Positions 46,492-59,507 are shown, numbered from the stretch's first letter. The stretch: DNA of 64,000 nt from Datura wrightii (GCA_035772735.1 JASDFA010000018.1:57690001-57754000), one strand, 5' to 3'. A program made the numbers and translations. The notes: generated by a model from the letters alone, not told the origin.

Positions 46492-46563
46492 CCCATGAGA
46501 ATTGCCATCTTCGTGGCCTTCAGCATTTCCATTTCTTGTTTCGTTCATTCTTCTAGGAGCCAT
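46492..46563 (-). pseudogene. First 24 codons of element F gag
   Basis: The minus strand from ATG 46563 reads MAPRRMNETRNGNAEGHEDG and four more residues (NSHG), the basic start of gypsy gag proteins, then is cut by the end of element D at 46491. The remainder of F to the left of D has been lost or replaced. Confidence 0.7.
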
Positions 46564-46773
46564 GATTCTGCAATTGCGAAGTAGCACGAATTAGAAGGAT
46601 AGAAAGACTTTTCATCGCATGACATAGATCATGAAAGAAGGGAACATTTCCTAAATGTCTCATAGCCTCTTTGTCATAAGTGTGGCGCACTTCACACCCA
46701 TGAAAAAGACTCTACTTAACGTGGCTTTCAAACACACTAGGACACGTCAAACCTATGGCTTTAATACCAAGTT
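46564..46773 (-). promoter_or_regulatory. Leader and primer-binding site of element F
   Basis: The minus strand next to the LTR carries TGGTATTAAAGCC (46769-46757), a decayed tRNA-Met primer site (two changes). The leader is homologous to that of B1 at 16180-16306. Confidence 0.75.
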
Positions 46774-48807
46774 TGTCACGACCCAAAATTAGACACGGAT
46801 CATAACACAGGACAAGGAATCCTGAGAGGCTCCAAATCGACCCATGGAATAAGAATACACCTAACTTCGCTCACATTAAGCGGAGACTGAACCTAAGACA
46901 TAGCAGAAACGTCAATTTAACATAGCATATCATAACATTTGGAAGTACTAAACATGTACATAAGCTGAGTACTACATACGGTCTGAAAGCTTCTATCATG
47001 TAAGATGGGTTGATGGGACAACATCCCTAACTAACCAGGACAAACTAAAACAAAAGAAAAACAAAATGTATAGTCATACGACCCTTGAAACATGAGGACT
47101 CACCAACAAGCTAATAGCAAACTCTGGAAGGGATTAAGGATGGAGATGAGCCTGAGAGCCGGGTCTTGTATCATGAAATGATACAACATAGAAAGTATGC
47201 GGTCAGTACGTGGAATGTATCGAGTTTGCACGGTAAGTAAAACGGACATTTAAAATATGTAAAAACTGATAAAGCGTCATAAGAGTAGGAAATCATGCTC
47301 ATATCGTAAATATCATGACATAATATAACATAAGACTCAAGGTTTTTGAAACATTCATAATACGTTCGTAATCATAATCATGAGAAAAAAGATGTTTTGA
47401 ACATAACTTGAGTCAATATACATAGTCATAAACATGCATAAATCATGAGGAACAGGGGGAGATTCTCATAACCGACATACCCCATATGAGCACACATGGA
47501 GCCCGACTTGTAACCTTAGTCGGGAGGGTGTTCGTACCTTGCCAAGGGTAGAACCATGAAAGTGTGATATCACCATGAAAAGAGCCATTTGGTCCAGGGA
47601 CAGTCACAAAGGAGGTCCCAACATACCTACGGTGGCATGTAGTTTATGAGATCTGGGGCAGAACCTAGGCCCCCAACCTACTCGGTGTTAAATACTACTC
47701 CCAAAATATATATAGTGCTCATAGTATAATATGCATGAGATTCATGGGCTAGTTAAATCATGATAATCATAAACATACTTGTACATACGTGAACGAGCCA
47801 TGACATAAGGCCCGTGAGTCGGCCAAAACATAATTCATATATCATAAGGTTCATGCTTAGTTGTAGATCATACATGTAACTTGTAAATCATCAAATCATG
47901 ATTGGTATTTGAATAAATCCATATTTCAAGTCGTAATTCATGATGAGTTTGTAAATATCAACAATTGAAGTAAAGATCATAACCCGATTCATCATAGATT
48001 ATACATAATTGGGATTAATTTGGTAGAAATTGTAATCAATAATTTTATAATAAAAATAGTTATAAAATATGATCAAAATCCACAAAATAAGATGTAAATC
48101 ACAAATCATGACAGCCCATTAGTAAATCATTAGATTTTCACAAAATTGAATTAAAACCCCATGAGATTTTTGATAGATTTCCATGAATTAATAGAGAATG
48201 GGCATGGGTGTGAATGGAAACACCCATTCATAACCCTTCATACCTGGGTAAAATCATATTCCAAGGTTCCTTGAATGCCCAAGGGAGAATTGATGAAGGA
48301 GAGCTTGAGGAATAGCTTGATCTCTCTTAATTTCTTCCTAACTTGCACGCGAGGGAATGACTATGAAAGGGGGACTTAACATATCTTAACATGCCCAGAA
48401 AAATACATAACATGATGTAGTTTAGGGCCTTAGAGCATAGGAAGGTCGAAAATACCCTTAATGAAATCACCTTGAAAACCTGCACTGACTGATCCCACGG
48501 GTGTACCAATGAGTCGTTGGATGCTACCACGACTTGTGGTACGGTCTGTTGTTTGCATTTCCCATAACTTAACTTCAGATACTAGCCATGACTCAAAAAG
48601 ATGAGTCATGGTTCCTTCTAAGGGGTCATTAGGTCGACCATTAACAGTTCCTCGAAAATTCCTGAACTTCCCTAATAACGAGCCTCACCACAACTCGTGT
48701 TTGCTTCCAACAAGTTGTGGTGTCCATCGGTCAAGTCCACTGGAAACTCAGCAATCCAACCCATGACTGCTAACAATGACTTGTGGTTCCTAACCATGAG
48801 TCATTAC
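46774..48807 (-). repeat. 5' LTR of element F, interrupted by element C
   Basis: Starts TGTCACGACCC. 2034 bp are visible before element C begins at 48808; the rest would lie beyond the right edge of the window. It belongs to the B2 family. The U3 part (48480-48790) carries decayed ccacgactcgtgg-like words. Confidence 0.8.
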
Positions 48808-50401
48808 TAATAACGCTCAAACCACACCTCTTAGTGAAGTGAGAAGTAGACGTTGTCAATAAAGAACCCAACTACAGGTTGGGGTCGTACCCACAGGGAA
48901 TAGGGAGAACTGGATTATAGTCGGTACTTGAACTTGTGAGCTAGTTACTTCAAAATAGGGGATTCTTAAAGAAATCAATAATAAAAACAAGTATCAAAAT
49001 TCTGATGTTGAAGGATAACTAGGGTTTGTGTTCCCCATGGGTTTATAACTGCTTTGGGTATACACTCGTGATTATCACCAATACGTACTTATAGAACTGA
49101 TAACTTTGGTTCATTCAAATGACTGACCAGTTCCTATTGAATGACTATACTCAATCACTCGACCAAGTCTCATGAGCGGTTTCAACTATCCTTTATCACT
49201 AAGTTCCAGATTTAGCTATCCTGCGACCACAAGTCAAGTTAATACAATGATTATCACAATCAAGGCTCTATTGTAATTCTCTTTTCCTAATCTCTACCTC
49301 TTCAATCAAAGAAAGTAAAGAATTCGGGCATGTCCTAACATTGCGCACCATAAAGAAATGTTTAAGCATGAAGAGAATACAATATAATTATTCGTATTGG
49401 TTTTAAAATCACTTTGTGTAACCCTAGCTTGTTAATCCATCATGGTTCCCACAACCCTAGTTATGGAGGTTTTAGCCTCTCATAGTTGTAAGGTTGTGAA
49501 TTGTATTCATGATTAAGAACATAAATCAATACTTACAAGAATGAATAAGAGAAACACTTCCTTTAATTATTCAGCAAAATCTTGAAGAACAAGTAGCAAG
49601 AACAAGATAAATTCAAGAAAAGGTTTATCACAAGTTGAATTAACTCAATTCTCCTATAAATCTCTTCTCTCCTTGTCTTCTTGTGTCTTTCCTACTTGTC
49701 TACCATTGTCTCTAGAAAAATAAAACCTGAAAATGTATTTATACAGACACAAGAATCCTTTTTCTAGGCTAACTGGATGAATTTCCATATCTGGTGCCGC
49801 AGTCGTCACGAGCCATGTTACGATCTGTAGCATCATCCTACGACTCGTAGCTTCCTGTTGTACCTTGCATTGTTTGCTGAATTTTGGCTAAGTGTTGGAT
49901 CCAAGTACGATTTGTACCTCCATCATACGATCCATACTTAGCTCCCGTGGTTTGATTTTTAAACTTTGGAATTCTTCTGATGTTCATCACGACCGTCATG
50001 GTACGACTCCTACCTTATTCCCACGTGTCGTACTGTCTTTCCGTAGCAGGAGTTAGTACCTTATGCAAATTTTCTATATCTTGTCATGATTTCATCACCA
50101 CAACTCGTACCAGCTTGATGCGACCCATACTAAGACTCGTACATTGCATCTCTTCAACTTAGCCTTCTGCAACTTTTCACGATCAGTAGTACGACTCGTA
50201 GGTCCTTCCTACGGCTCGTATTGTGGTCTACAATTTGAGCATGTTTTGCATCTTTCAGGCTTTCTTTTGCAATTTTTAGGTCCAACACCAATTTATCCTA
50301 CAATAAAAGGAAAAGTGCCTTATATCCACATAAACACACCTAAGTTTATGCTATTTTCTTAGTTTTAAGCATCGAAAGTGTTGTAAATCCATAACACATC
50401 A
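48808..50401 (-). repeat. 3' LTR of element C (1594 bp)
   Basis: Ends aacacatca at 50401, next to the ccctcaacttaag purine-tract complement. The palindrome block (about 50225-49795, acgactcgta words) precedes TATAAATA on the minus strand at 49743-49736. Confidence 0.85.
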
Positions 50402-50811
50402 ATACCCTCAACTTAAGACTTTTGCATGTCCTTAGGCAAAGAAAAGAAAAACTAAAACATGACGCTCAACTAGAAAATAGACTTAAGATACTACAACCAA
50501 TACTCAAACTAACTTGCACTTTCTATACAAACTCCATCGACCCTTTCTCATCGAACAACATCAGCTAATATATTACAAGCAACCTCAAAACATCATAAAT
50601 AGGGATTAAAACATGTCATTCATCTATCAACAGACAATCAAGTCATCACCAATGTTTTTCACAGAGACCAATGGTAAAAGCAAACATAATACATATACCC
50701 TCACACAAATGAAGTCCCCACTCAGATATGAGATGTAAAATATAATATGGGACTAAACAAGTAAGCCGTTCACTCTCACAAATTTAACATTGCGGCACGA
50801 CGTGATTTGGT
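50402..50811 (-). promoter_or_regulatory. Polypurine tract and 3' untranslated region of element C
   Basis: Only about 400 bp separate the end of pol from the LTR, against several kb in A and D, because no ORF2 module is present. The minus-strand CTTAAGTTGAGGGTAT tract abuts the LTR; the post-pol gcggcacgacg block is at about 50785-50805. Confidence 0.7.
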
Positions 50812-53800
50812 GAGTCCTCAAGCATCATCAAGGTATACTTCCTCTATTCTTTTTAATTCTTCCTCATCTCCCAGATACACATTTATGCTCTACCCATTTA
50901 CTTTAAATCTTTTTCCTTCTTTATTCTCAAGTTCCACTGCACCATACGGAGATACTTGCACTACTTTGTAAGGTCCCATCCATCTAGATTTCAACTTCCC
51001 AGGATGTAACCGGAGTCTTGAGTTGAACAGTAGGACCAAATCACCTGGGATGAACTCTCTTGTTGCAATCTTTTGTCATGGTAGATCTTCATTCTTTATT
51101 TATAGATGACTGCACTATCACAAGCCTTAAGTAGGAATTCATCCAACCCATTAAGCAGGTTCATTCTTAACTTGGCAGCTTCGTTCCAGTTCATGTTCAG
51201 CCTTTTCGGAGCCCATATGCCTTATGCTCTAGTTTAACTGGTAAGTGGCATGCTTTGCTGTAAACTAGTTCGTACGGAGATGAACCAATGGGAGTCTTAT
51301 AAGTTGTTCTGTAAGCCCATAGTGCATCATCGAGCTTCCTTGACCAATATGTCCGGCTAGTATTCATTGTCTTGGCCAGGATGGTCTTGATTTCTCTATT
51401 CGAAACTTCCACTTGTCCACTTGACTGAGGGTGGTAGGGTGTGGCCACCTTATGATTGACACCATATTTTTCCAATAAGGTTTTGAAGAGGCAATTGAGA
51501 AGTGAGATCCACCATCACTGATAATAGCTCTGGGAGTGCCAAACCTGGCAAAGATATGTTTTCTAAGGAATGCTGTCAAACTCCTGCCTTCATTGTTTGG
51601 TAGGGCAATTGCCTCCTCCCATTTGGAGACATAATCCAAAGCCACCAGAATATACTTCATTCTATATGAGCAGATGAATGGTCCCATGAAGTCAACTCCC
51701 CACACATCAAACAACTCTACCTCCAAGATGGGGGTTAGTGGCAACTCATGTCTACGGGTGATATTTCCCTACCTTTGGCATTGATCACAAGACTTGGCGA
51801 ATTCATATGCATCTTGATGAATAGATGGCCAGAAATATCCACATTGTAAAATTTTATGTGCCATTCTGATACCATTGTGATCGCCCCAAACTGAAGATGA
51901 GTGACATGCCTCCAAAATGCTCAGCATCTCTACTTCAGGGACACACCTGGAATGATACCGTCTGCACAAATGCGGAATAAATATGGATCATCCCAGTAAT
52001 ATGTGCGGGCATCGAATAAGAACTTCTTATTCTACTGAGGAGTTAGGTTTGCTGGCATCACATTACTAACCAAGTAATTTGCAAAGTTGGCAAACCAAGG
52101 AATGAAATCCTGCGATGCAGCTAGTACCTATTTGTCTAGGAAGGCATCATTGATATCAAATTCCATCCTCTCCTTTGCTTCAGACTCAAGACTGGATAGA
52201 TGATCTTCCATCTGATCTTCTGTGCCCTTTCGATCCTTCAACTCGAACTCAAATTCTTGGAGCAAGAGCACCTACCGAAGCAATCTGGGCTTGGCATACT
52301 TCTTGGACATTAGGTACCTCAATGCAGAATGGTCTATATGAATAATCACCCTGGTTCCAAGCAAATATGCTCGGAATTTTTCAAATGCAAAGACCACCCC
52401 CTAGTAGTTCCTGTTCTGTGATTGTGTAATTCTTCTGGGCTGTGTTGAGTGTTCTACTTGCATAATAGATTGGATGAAAAATCTTTGCTCTCCTTTGGCC
52501 TAAGACATCACTAAGAGCAACACCGCTAGCGTCACACATTAAATCGAAGGGAAGAGACCAATCTGGAGCTATGATGATAGGAGCAGTGGCGAGCTTTTCC
52601 TTTAGATACTCAAAGGCCTTCAAACATGCCTCATCGAACATGAGTTTTACCTTTTTCTCCAGTACTTTGCATAATGGTTGTGCAATTTTTGAAAAATCCT
52701 TGATAAAGCGCCAGTAGATCCTGCATGCCCTAAAACACTTCTGACCCCTTTTACGGAAATAGGGGGTGGCAATCCTGCTATAACCTCAATTTTTGCCTTG
52801 TCCATCTCGATCCCCTTTCCTGAGATTTTATGGCCCAACACTTTCCGCTCTTTAACCATGAAATGACATTTTTCCCAATTTAGAACCAGATTTGTTTCTT
52901 CACATCTTTTCAATACTCTGCCCAGATGATTAGGACATGATTCAAATGAGTCGCCTACCATAGAAAAATCATCCATAAATATTTTAATAGTATCCTCCAC
53001 TATGTATGAGAATATGGACATCATATAACACTAGAAAGTGGCTAGTGCATTACATAATCCAAATGTCATTCTTCTGAAGGCAAAGGTCCCATATGGACAG
53101 GTGAAGGTTGTCTTTTCCTGATCTTCTGGAGCAATAGTGATCTGATTATACCCTGAATATCCATCAAGGAAACAGTACCATCCTTTGCCTGCGAGTCTAT
53201 CAAGCATCTGATCCAAAAATGGCATCGAAAAATGATCTTTCTAGGTGCAACGGTTGAGTTTCCTATAGTCCATGCATACACTCCATCCTGTGACTGGTCA
53301 TGTCGGTATCAGCTCATTCTTTTCATTGGGAACCATTGTAATTCCTCCCTTCTTTGGCACGCATTGGACAGGACTTATCCATTAACTGTCTGCTATAGGA
53401 TATATCACCCTGGCATCTAACCAGTTGATAATCTCGTTTTTGACAACTTCTTACATTGGAGGGTTCAGGCGGCGCTGATGCTCTATACTCGGCTTACAAT
53501 CTGGTTCAAGCCGAATCTTATGGGTGCATATGCCTGGTGGAATTCCGATGATGTTATCTATGGTTCAGCCAATTGCGTTTTTTAATCTTTTCAGAATGCT
53601 AACCAAGGGTTCCACCTGCTCATCTAACAGGTTTGTTGCAATGATGACTAGTAAGGTGTTGTCCTCCCCAAGGAATGAATACTTGAGATGAGGAGGTAAT
53701 GCTTTCAATTCAAGGATTGGTGGTACCTCCACAAATGGCTTGGCCGACGATGCTGAACAGTTCTTTAAGTCTAGGTCTAACTTCTTTGGAATGAAGTTAT

Positions 53801-53939
53801 ATGACCCAGTTCCATTTAAGGCATTAACCGTATTCGTGTATTCTAGGTTTCGATCTTCTTCATAATTCATTATCACAGCTGCCAATGTATCATCAATCAC
53901 AATTTCTTCCACAAGTGTTGGCAGCTTGTTATGGTCCAT
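50812..53939 (-). pseudogene. RT-RNase H-integrase of element C, frameshifted
   Basis: In coding order: an N-terminal linker (LPTLVEEIVIDDTLAAVIMN, then PHLKYSFLGEDNTLLVI) at 53939-53565; RT with FLDGYSGYNQITIAPEDQEK and CPYGTFAFRRMTFGLCNA (53225-53040), then the catalytic FMDD box (IKIFMDDFSMVG, about 52980) and LNWEKCHFMV; RNase H with LMCDASGVALSDVLGQ and TEQELL (52641-52400); integrase zinc domain ending FAKSCDQCQR (51969-51769); core VWGVDFMGPF, AIISDGG and SSGQVEVSNRE (51744-51400); and a tail near 51050-50830 (LVLLFNSRLRLHPGK). The pieces lie in three frames with stops between, so the enzyme is not made. The first recognisable residues continue where A's polyprotein stops. Confidence 0.9.
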
Positions 53940-54075
53940 TTGAATGTTTGAGTGAAAGCCTGTTCCTTTGATATAGCCTGAGAGTCACTAAAAAAAAATA
54001 AAGAAAACAACGTAAAAAGTAATGTAACTACCAACAAGTCAAATACAGGCTAATAACCTACTTTCAACCATATTC

Positions 54076-54092
54076 CCCAACAACGACGCCAC
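54076..54092 (-). promoter_or_regulatory. Primer-binding site of element C (tRNA-Asp type)
   Basis: The minus strand reads TGGCGTCGTTGTTGGGG, four bases from the 5' LTR. It differs from the site in S at 61264-61280 by two transitions. Confidence 0.8.
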
Positions 54093-54096
54093 TTTT

Positions 54097-54238
54097 TGAT
54101 AACGCTCAAATCAAACCTCTTACTGAAATGAGAAGCGGACGTTGTCAATAAAGAACCCAACTAGAGGTTGGGGTCGAACCCACAGGGAATAGGGGAGAAC
54201 TGGATTATAGTCGGTAATTGAACTTGTGAGGTGGTTAC
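54097..54238 (-). repeat. 5' LTR of element C, part left of S
   Basis: TGATAACGCTC to gtggttac. The last five bases, gttac (54234-54238), are the target duplication of S. The LTR continues at 62721. Confidence 0.85.
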
Positions 54239-55667
54239 TGTTCGGGTGCTTAGGGTATATGGTTAAAACCGACACGCAAGTGCACGTGGTCAAACAAGTA
54301 ATAAAGTGGCTAAGTAAGCCAAGTATCGATCCAAGGAGACTCTGGATAAGTAAAATTGCCTAAGTACACTATATTCTTATCTTACTTCTAATTATGCTAA
54401 CAACAACGTAACCAACAGTTAAATAAGTTTTTGTTTAGAAATTATATATACTAAAACTATTAACAATTATTTACTGTGAATTGAAACTATAGATATGAGC
54501 ATGCCAAGGTTAAGAACAAGTAATGAACTTGATTGTAATCATAATTCGGTTATTCTTCTCTTCATGTTGCTAGCCAAGAACATTAGCCTAGAAACTAAAA
54601 CTCTCGTATTTAATTTCACTTTAGAATCATAAACCATTCGTCTACATTTCTGTGATCAAATGCAATTTATGACCTAGCACTACAATTCCGGTTCCTAAAT
54701 TGACTAATACGGCTTTCAAGTATATTTCTATCAGGAAAGCACATCAAAACCCAATTTTTCCAAATCAAGTTAAGAACAATACCCTATTAATTCACAACTT
54801 TCCAATTTCATGCTCTCTCGAGTGAAATTGGACTTTTTAGATGTACATTAATGTCGGCCACACACTAATGCAGTAGAAACAAGAATTAATAGAACAACAT
54901 AGAAGAAGAAGAAGAAAACCATATCATTGACAATCAAAATTCATCACCATTGTTCAAAACCTTAGCAAGGAAGAGAATTAGCCACTCATTTGTGGATTAA
55001 TCATCCTAAAACAAGTGTAAATCATACATACAATTGATTGAAAGAAGAAAGGAAGAGAAGAAATCCCTTAGCTTTTTCGTCCCTCAACTGCTTCTAACCC
55101 ACGTCCTTGCTCCACCAAGTCTGAATTCTGAAAAATAAACCTAAGTGTGCTATTTATAGTAGTAGGACTCTTTTCCGGAATAACAAGCAACGTGTCACGG
55201 AGGTCAACGCGGAGCACTGCCTCCGTGACACGGCGTGGACGCGGACCCTCTCTGGAATTCCAGGGTCCGGGATTATAGCCTCAACGTGGCACGGAGGCCA
55301 ACGCGGAGGCCTATCTCTGTGCCACGGAGCTGTCGCGAGGCCTCACTGGAATTTGCCAATTAATTTCCCCTCCAGGCAGTGTGCCTCCGCGATGGTAGCG
55401 TGGCACGGCTCCATCGCGGAGCCCCTATACTTTGCGCATTCCAATGTCTTTTTCATGCTCGCATCCAAGTCCAACTCCGATATACTTCCAACATGCATTT
55501 TATCTCCTAAAAATCATATTTTCCTGCAAAACAAATGCTAATCATGTTGGTTAGTATAAATTCACATTTTATTACCAATTACATGATAATATATACATAT
55601 TGCACAAAAACAAGGCAAAAATAATACGTTTGAGTATCACTTGGGCATATAAATCTGCCCAAGATCA
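54239..55667 (-). repeat. 3' LTR of element S (1429 bp)
   Basis: The palindrome block 55425-55190 (cctccgtgacacgg, cgtggcacggagg) is followed in transcription direction by TATAAATA (55158-55151). Closely matches the solo LTR at 43214-44669 in reverse complement. Confidence 0.95.
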
Positions 55668-55700
55668 CTTACCCCACACTTAAATCCTTGTTCGTCCTCG
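55668..55700 (-). promoter_or_regulatory. Polypurine tract of element S
   Basis: The minus strand reads GATTTAAGTGTGGGGTAAG against the 3' LTR start TGATCTTGG. Two further copies of TAAGTGTGGGGT lie at about 57495-57510 and 58885-58897. Confidence 0.8.
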
Positions 55701-57580
55701 AACAACACATACACAACTCATGCAAATTACATCCCAACCTTTGTCACTATGGTGCGACAATTTACACTACGGTCATACCGATTATTCAATTTTTGCAAAT
55801 CATCAAGAAAACATGCATGGCCTTACAATGCAATGACCTTTAATACATCAAGACTTCCTAGACTTTAAGAATCGACTCTCGATATCGGCAAACTCATGCA
55901 AATCAACTAATTAAGATATCCGACACGAAAATCAATCTTTCATCAAGCATGTGCCCTCACAACTCAAGAGAAGCTTCCCCTTTATGTTCATGCAGCACAC
56001 AAACATTCAAGTAGGGGCATGTAGAAATTAATTTCACTCTCTCTCCCAAAAGAATTCACATGCATCATGTCACGACCCATAGGCTTACCCTTAATGTATT
56101 ACTCCACTAATATAAAGAAATGCGATGTAAGATCACGTAGGACTTTAATGGGTTGTAACGGGGCTATGGAACTAGTATATATATTGGATTAGCCAATAAT
56201 AGTCGCTAGCATCCTTAAGCGCCTTTTCAACACATTCCCATCGACTCATGAATATTGTTCTTCTTTTTCTCTTTTTCATCATCCCATTCATGCTTGTTTA
56301 CTTTTGTATGGCCCATTTCCTCAAACACACTTGACACAACAACAAAGGGTTTTCATGCACCTTTATTATCATTTCATTATACCAAGTGCCTCTTCAACCT
56401 CTTCTTTTCTTTCTTCACTCTTCTTTTCTTTTCTTTCCACTCTTCTCACTCTTTGACACTTCGGGAAAAGAATTTTCTTTTCTTCTTAAGCGCTTAAGAT
56501 TTTTGTATAGACTTTACGGCTAATGAAAAGAAGGAATAAAGCTTAGTTTATACAATTTTGGACAAAAGAAAGAAAGAAATGGCTAAAGGCTCAACAGGCT
56601 GACTAGGGTATACAATCACGTAAAAAGGTAGCATATGATAAGAAAAAAAAATAGAAACTCTCGGTTAAACAAAGAAATGCCTACATCCTTTCCAACACTG
56701 CACCCCCTTCATTTCGTTTTGCACACACACCAGGAAAGTTCTAGACACTTCACAATAGCATGGAATAACAATACCTCACTTCACACACTTCATGCACATG
56801 CTCGATTCAAGATGCATTCACAGACTCTTTAATTAGCCAATTGCATGAATTCAAAAATTAAGCCTCAATCATACCGAATCAAATTCTACAGCCAAGGTAA
56901 CTCAACATATTTACAAAATTGCATGCTTTCAAACGAATCACTTTTACATTTTGAACATCAGTTACAACACGCAACGAAATTTTGCAACCATAAAGCAACT
57001 ACAGGTTCATTGATGCAATCCACCAAATAAAAACTGAAAATAAATTAAAATCCTACTCCTACCGACTACATTTCCCTTAAGACGGTCGTCATCCATCCAT
57101 CATAGGGAACGGTCACTAACTATGACATCGGTTCAATGGGACTATTCTTGGTAAAAGAACCGAAAACAAACTTCGAGAAACCCAAAAATAAAAATCGAAT
57201 AATTTTTGCAAAACATCGATCATGTCGATAGAAAAATATTTACAAAATATTTTGATAAGTGCAAAATATTTTCGCAAAAATTTTGAAAAAAATATCGATC
57301 ATTTCGATATACAGAAATATTTACAAAATATTTACCTTGGCAACCATAACTTTTCACAGCATACATCATTAACCTAAAAAAAATATATATATACAGATAC
57401 AACACAAAATCAGTTCACAACAGGGAAACATAAACATACATACAAACCAAGGAAAAAGCATACAGCAGATTAGCCCAGCCCCAGCACCTAACTACTTCCC
57501 ACCCCACACTTAAATCGAACACTGTCCCCAGTGTTCACAAAAATACAAAGCACAAAATTTCGGGTGGTGGAACTCCCTGC
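55701..57580 (-). other. Untranslated region after ORF2 of element S
   Basis: About 1.9 kb with no credible ORF. It is homologous to the region 41803-45057 of D in reverse orientation and contains the empty site of the D solo LTR. Short repeated atatttacaaaatatttt-like blocks occur at about 57230-57340. Confidence 0.75.
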
Positions 57581-58801
57581 TCAGTCAAAATATTCGACTT
57601 CTTCATCCGGTGCTGATGCCTCATCACCCATGTCTGAGTCAGCTCCATCGTCGTCATCGGACTCCATATCGGAGTCCTCCCGACGTGTCTCCTCATCAGT
57701 GGGGACATCGTCATCAGTAGGCTCAACGAAGGCTGGTCCCACTCGGCATAAGGCTCTGGCGTTCTCGCCAAATGGGTAATCCAGCTCCAACTGCCATAAC
57801 TCTTCCTCGGTGGCTGGTCTCCCACCAATCCGTAGCTGAAGCTTCTGCATGCCAAACATACGTGCCATGTACTGATCGTCACGAGCATGTCGCTCGCCCA
57901 AAGTCAGCACTGTCCCGTGTGTGGTGTCGGGGGCCTTAGTTTTTGTCACATCGAGGGCCCTCCGCTCCAACTGCGGGATGTAATCCAAAGCCTCTTCCTC
58001 GACATCGAGGCCTCGGAGGAAGGTGGTGATGAGTCCGCCGAACCTATATCTGTGGCCCTGGTGTAGTCGGGCTCTCTTCATGGCGGATATGATAACTGCC
58101 CCAACATTAATCTCTAGCCCTTTCATAAGGGCATACACCAAGCAGACACGGTCCCGGGTCACATCCGTCATGTGAACCCCTGGGATCAAGCACGAACACA
58201 CTATTTTCAGCCATATTCTGGCCTCCCTGTTCATCTGTGAATAAGGCAGAGTCTGGTGGTAACCCCTCTCCTTATGTCTGCTCCATCGGGCTGTGGATCG
58301 AGCCCCACACAAGGTACGTCTAATGTTGGCGTACGGTGGGGTGATGTTTAGCTGGCAGAGAACGTGAGCGTCTGTGTCCCGCGCTCCAACGATGGCATTA
58401 AATTGCTGGGGTTCCAGAGTGACAATCTGCCCTCTGATTTTTATTGTGTGGCTTCTGATGGCCGGGTTCCAATTTGCGTAGAACTCCCAGACCAAATGTA
58501 GGTTGCACTCCTTGGGCTCCTGAAATATAAAGCTGAGCCCAGCTGCTTCAATCCTCTGCACAATACGGGGGAACTCCTGTGCTAGTGGTTCCCGTGCAAT
58601 ATGTTCCTCCGGGAAGTACTTGCTTTCCTTATGCTTAGCATACCACTTCTTCCCTTCCTCTGTTACCCACCTTGTTCCGTATTGGCGGCGTTGGCCGCGC
58701 GGAACAGCTGGTGCAGCTGGGACTGCGGTGCCCATTCTCATTCTTTTCCTCTCGGTGCCAGAAGTAGAAGCACCTTTGCCCTTATCCTGCCTACTCGCCA
58801 T
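57581..58801 (-). CDS. ORF2 of element S, intact 406-aa retrotransposon-borne protein
   Basis: Starts ATG 58801 (MASRQDKGKGASTSG) five nt after a splice-acceptor-like ACAG|GTACA, the start shared with D. Residues 1-45 are basic and disordered (RKRMRMGTAVP, RGQRRQYGTRW). A conserved centre follows, with KWYAKHKESKYFPEEHIA, WEFYANWNP, IWLKIVCSCLIPGVHMTDVT and RVCLVYALMKGLEINVGAVI. From about residue 358 it is strongly acidic (DDDVPTDEETRREDSDMESD), ending EYFD. I recognise the family only as the 'putative plant transposon protein' domain; no catalytic residues are apparent. Homologues here are in D (same length, four stops) and A (decayed). The uninterrupted frame in a low-divergence element suggests recent expression or selection. 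Nucleic-acid binding, Gag-like or movement roles are all possible but unshown. Confidence 0.85.
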   Translation of the reverse strand: MASRQDKGKGASTSGTERKRMRMGTAVPAAPAVPRGQRRQYGTRWVTEEGKKWYAKHKESKYFPEEHIAREPLAQEFPRIVQRIEAAGLSFIFQEPKECNLHLVWEFYANWNPAIRSHTIKIRGQIVTLEPQQFNAIVGARDTDAHVLCQLNITPPYANIRRTLCGARSTARWSRHKERGYHQTLPYSQMNREARIWLKIVCSCLIPGVHMTDVTRDRVCLVYALMKGLEINVGAVIISAMKRARLHQGHRYRFGGLITTFLRGLDVEEEALDYIPQLERRALDVTKTKAPDTTHGTVLTLGERHARDDQYMARMFGMQKLQLRIGGRPATEEELWQLELDYPFGENARALCRVGPAFVEPTDDDVPTDEETRREDSDMESDDDDGADSDMGDEASAPDEEVEYFD

Positions 58802-58806
58802 TGTAC

Positions 58807-59507
58807 CTGTCAATATACATAAACAAGCACAACGTTAAGCTAAATACATGTTAACTTCGGCTAAGGTCGGGTTACACAACGTTTACCCCACACTTAGTCC
58901 TTAGATACTTTTACAAACTATGGCAAGGATAACTCAATTTACACCAAAACAATCAACTATACAATTTATGCTTAGTGCGTTCACAAAAATTTCGACAGCA
59001 TAACGCTTAGCGTACTACTCAGACTTCATACAGCTAATCCCAATCCTACTATCGCTAACAATTTAACCATCGCACTAAGCAACAAAAACAACAAATAGAA
59101 ACAACGACAAAAGTTCTATATATACATACAAATCCAAATAATCAAACCAATTTGCACAATTTCCACATTTTCCCCAAAAATTCGAGAATTCGTCGTCTTT
59201 TACATTCAAACAATATTTACACCGACTAATCTCAATTCCCAAACACACCCCGGCATCTAATTCACCGAATTATCCAATTACCCAAGTCAATTTCAACAAC
59301 CTAAGCCCTAGAATTCAATTTTACAATCAATTTCGAATTATTCACGTAGTCGACAAGTTCAAACGCTAATAACAACATTCTGAACATTCATCAATCACAA
59401 ATAATTCAATTTCATGCTCAATTGCTACTTAGGATGATATATCTCACCTCACCTGCCCAAATTCGACTAAAATCGCCAAAACTTAGAGAGAAACGAGGAA
59501 AACACAC
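58807..59507 (-). other. Predicted 5' UTR intron of element S ORF2
   Basis: Donor CGTAAAG|GTGTGTT (from 59507) and acceptor TATTGACAG|GTACA; 701 nt, AT-rich, starting inside a C/T-rich leader. Counterparts: D 39907-40576 and A 22789-23580. Confidence 0.6.

Noticed and set aside
33084..48807. E and F LTRs as the two ends of one element
   Set aside because: Both are minus-oriented and related in layout, but sequences differ far too much for an LTR pair and F clearly belongs to the B2 family.
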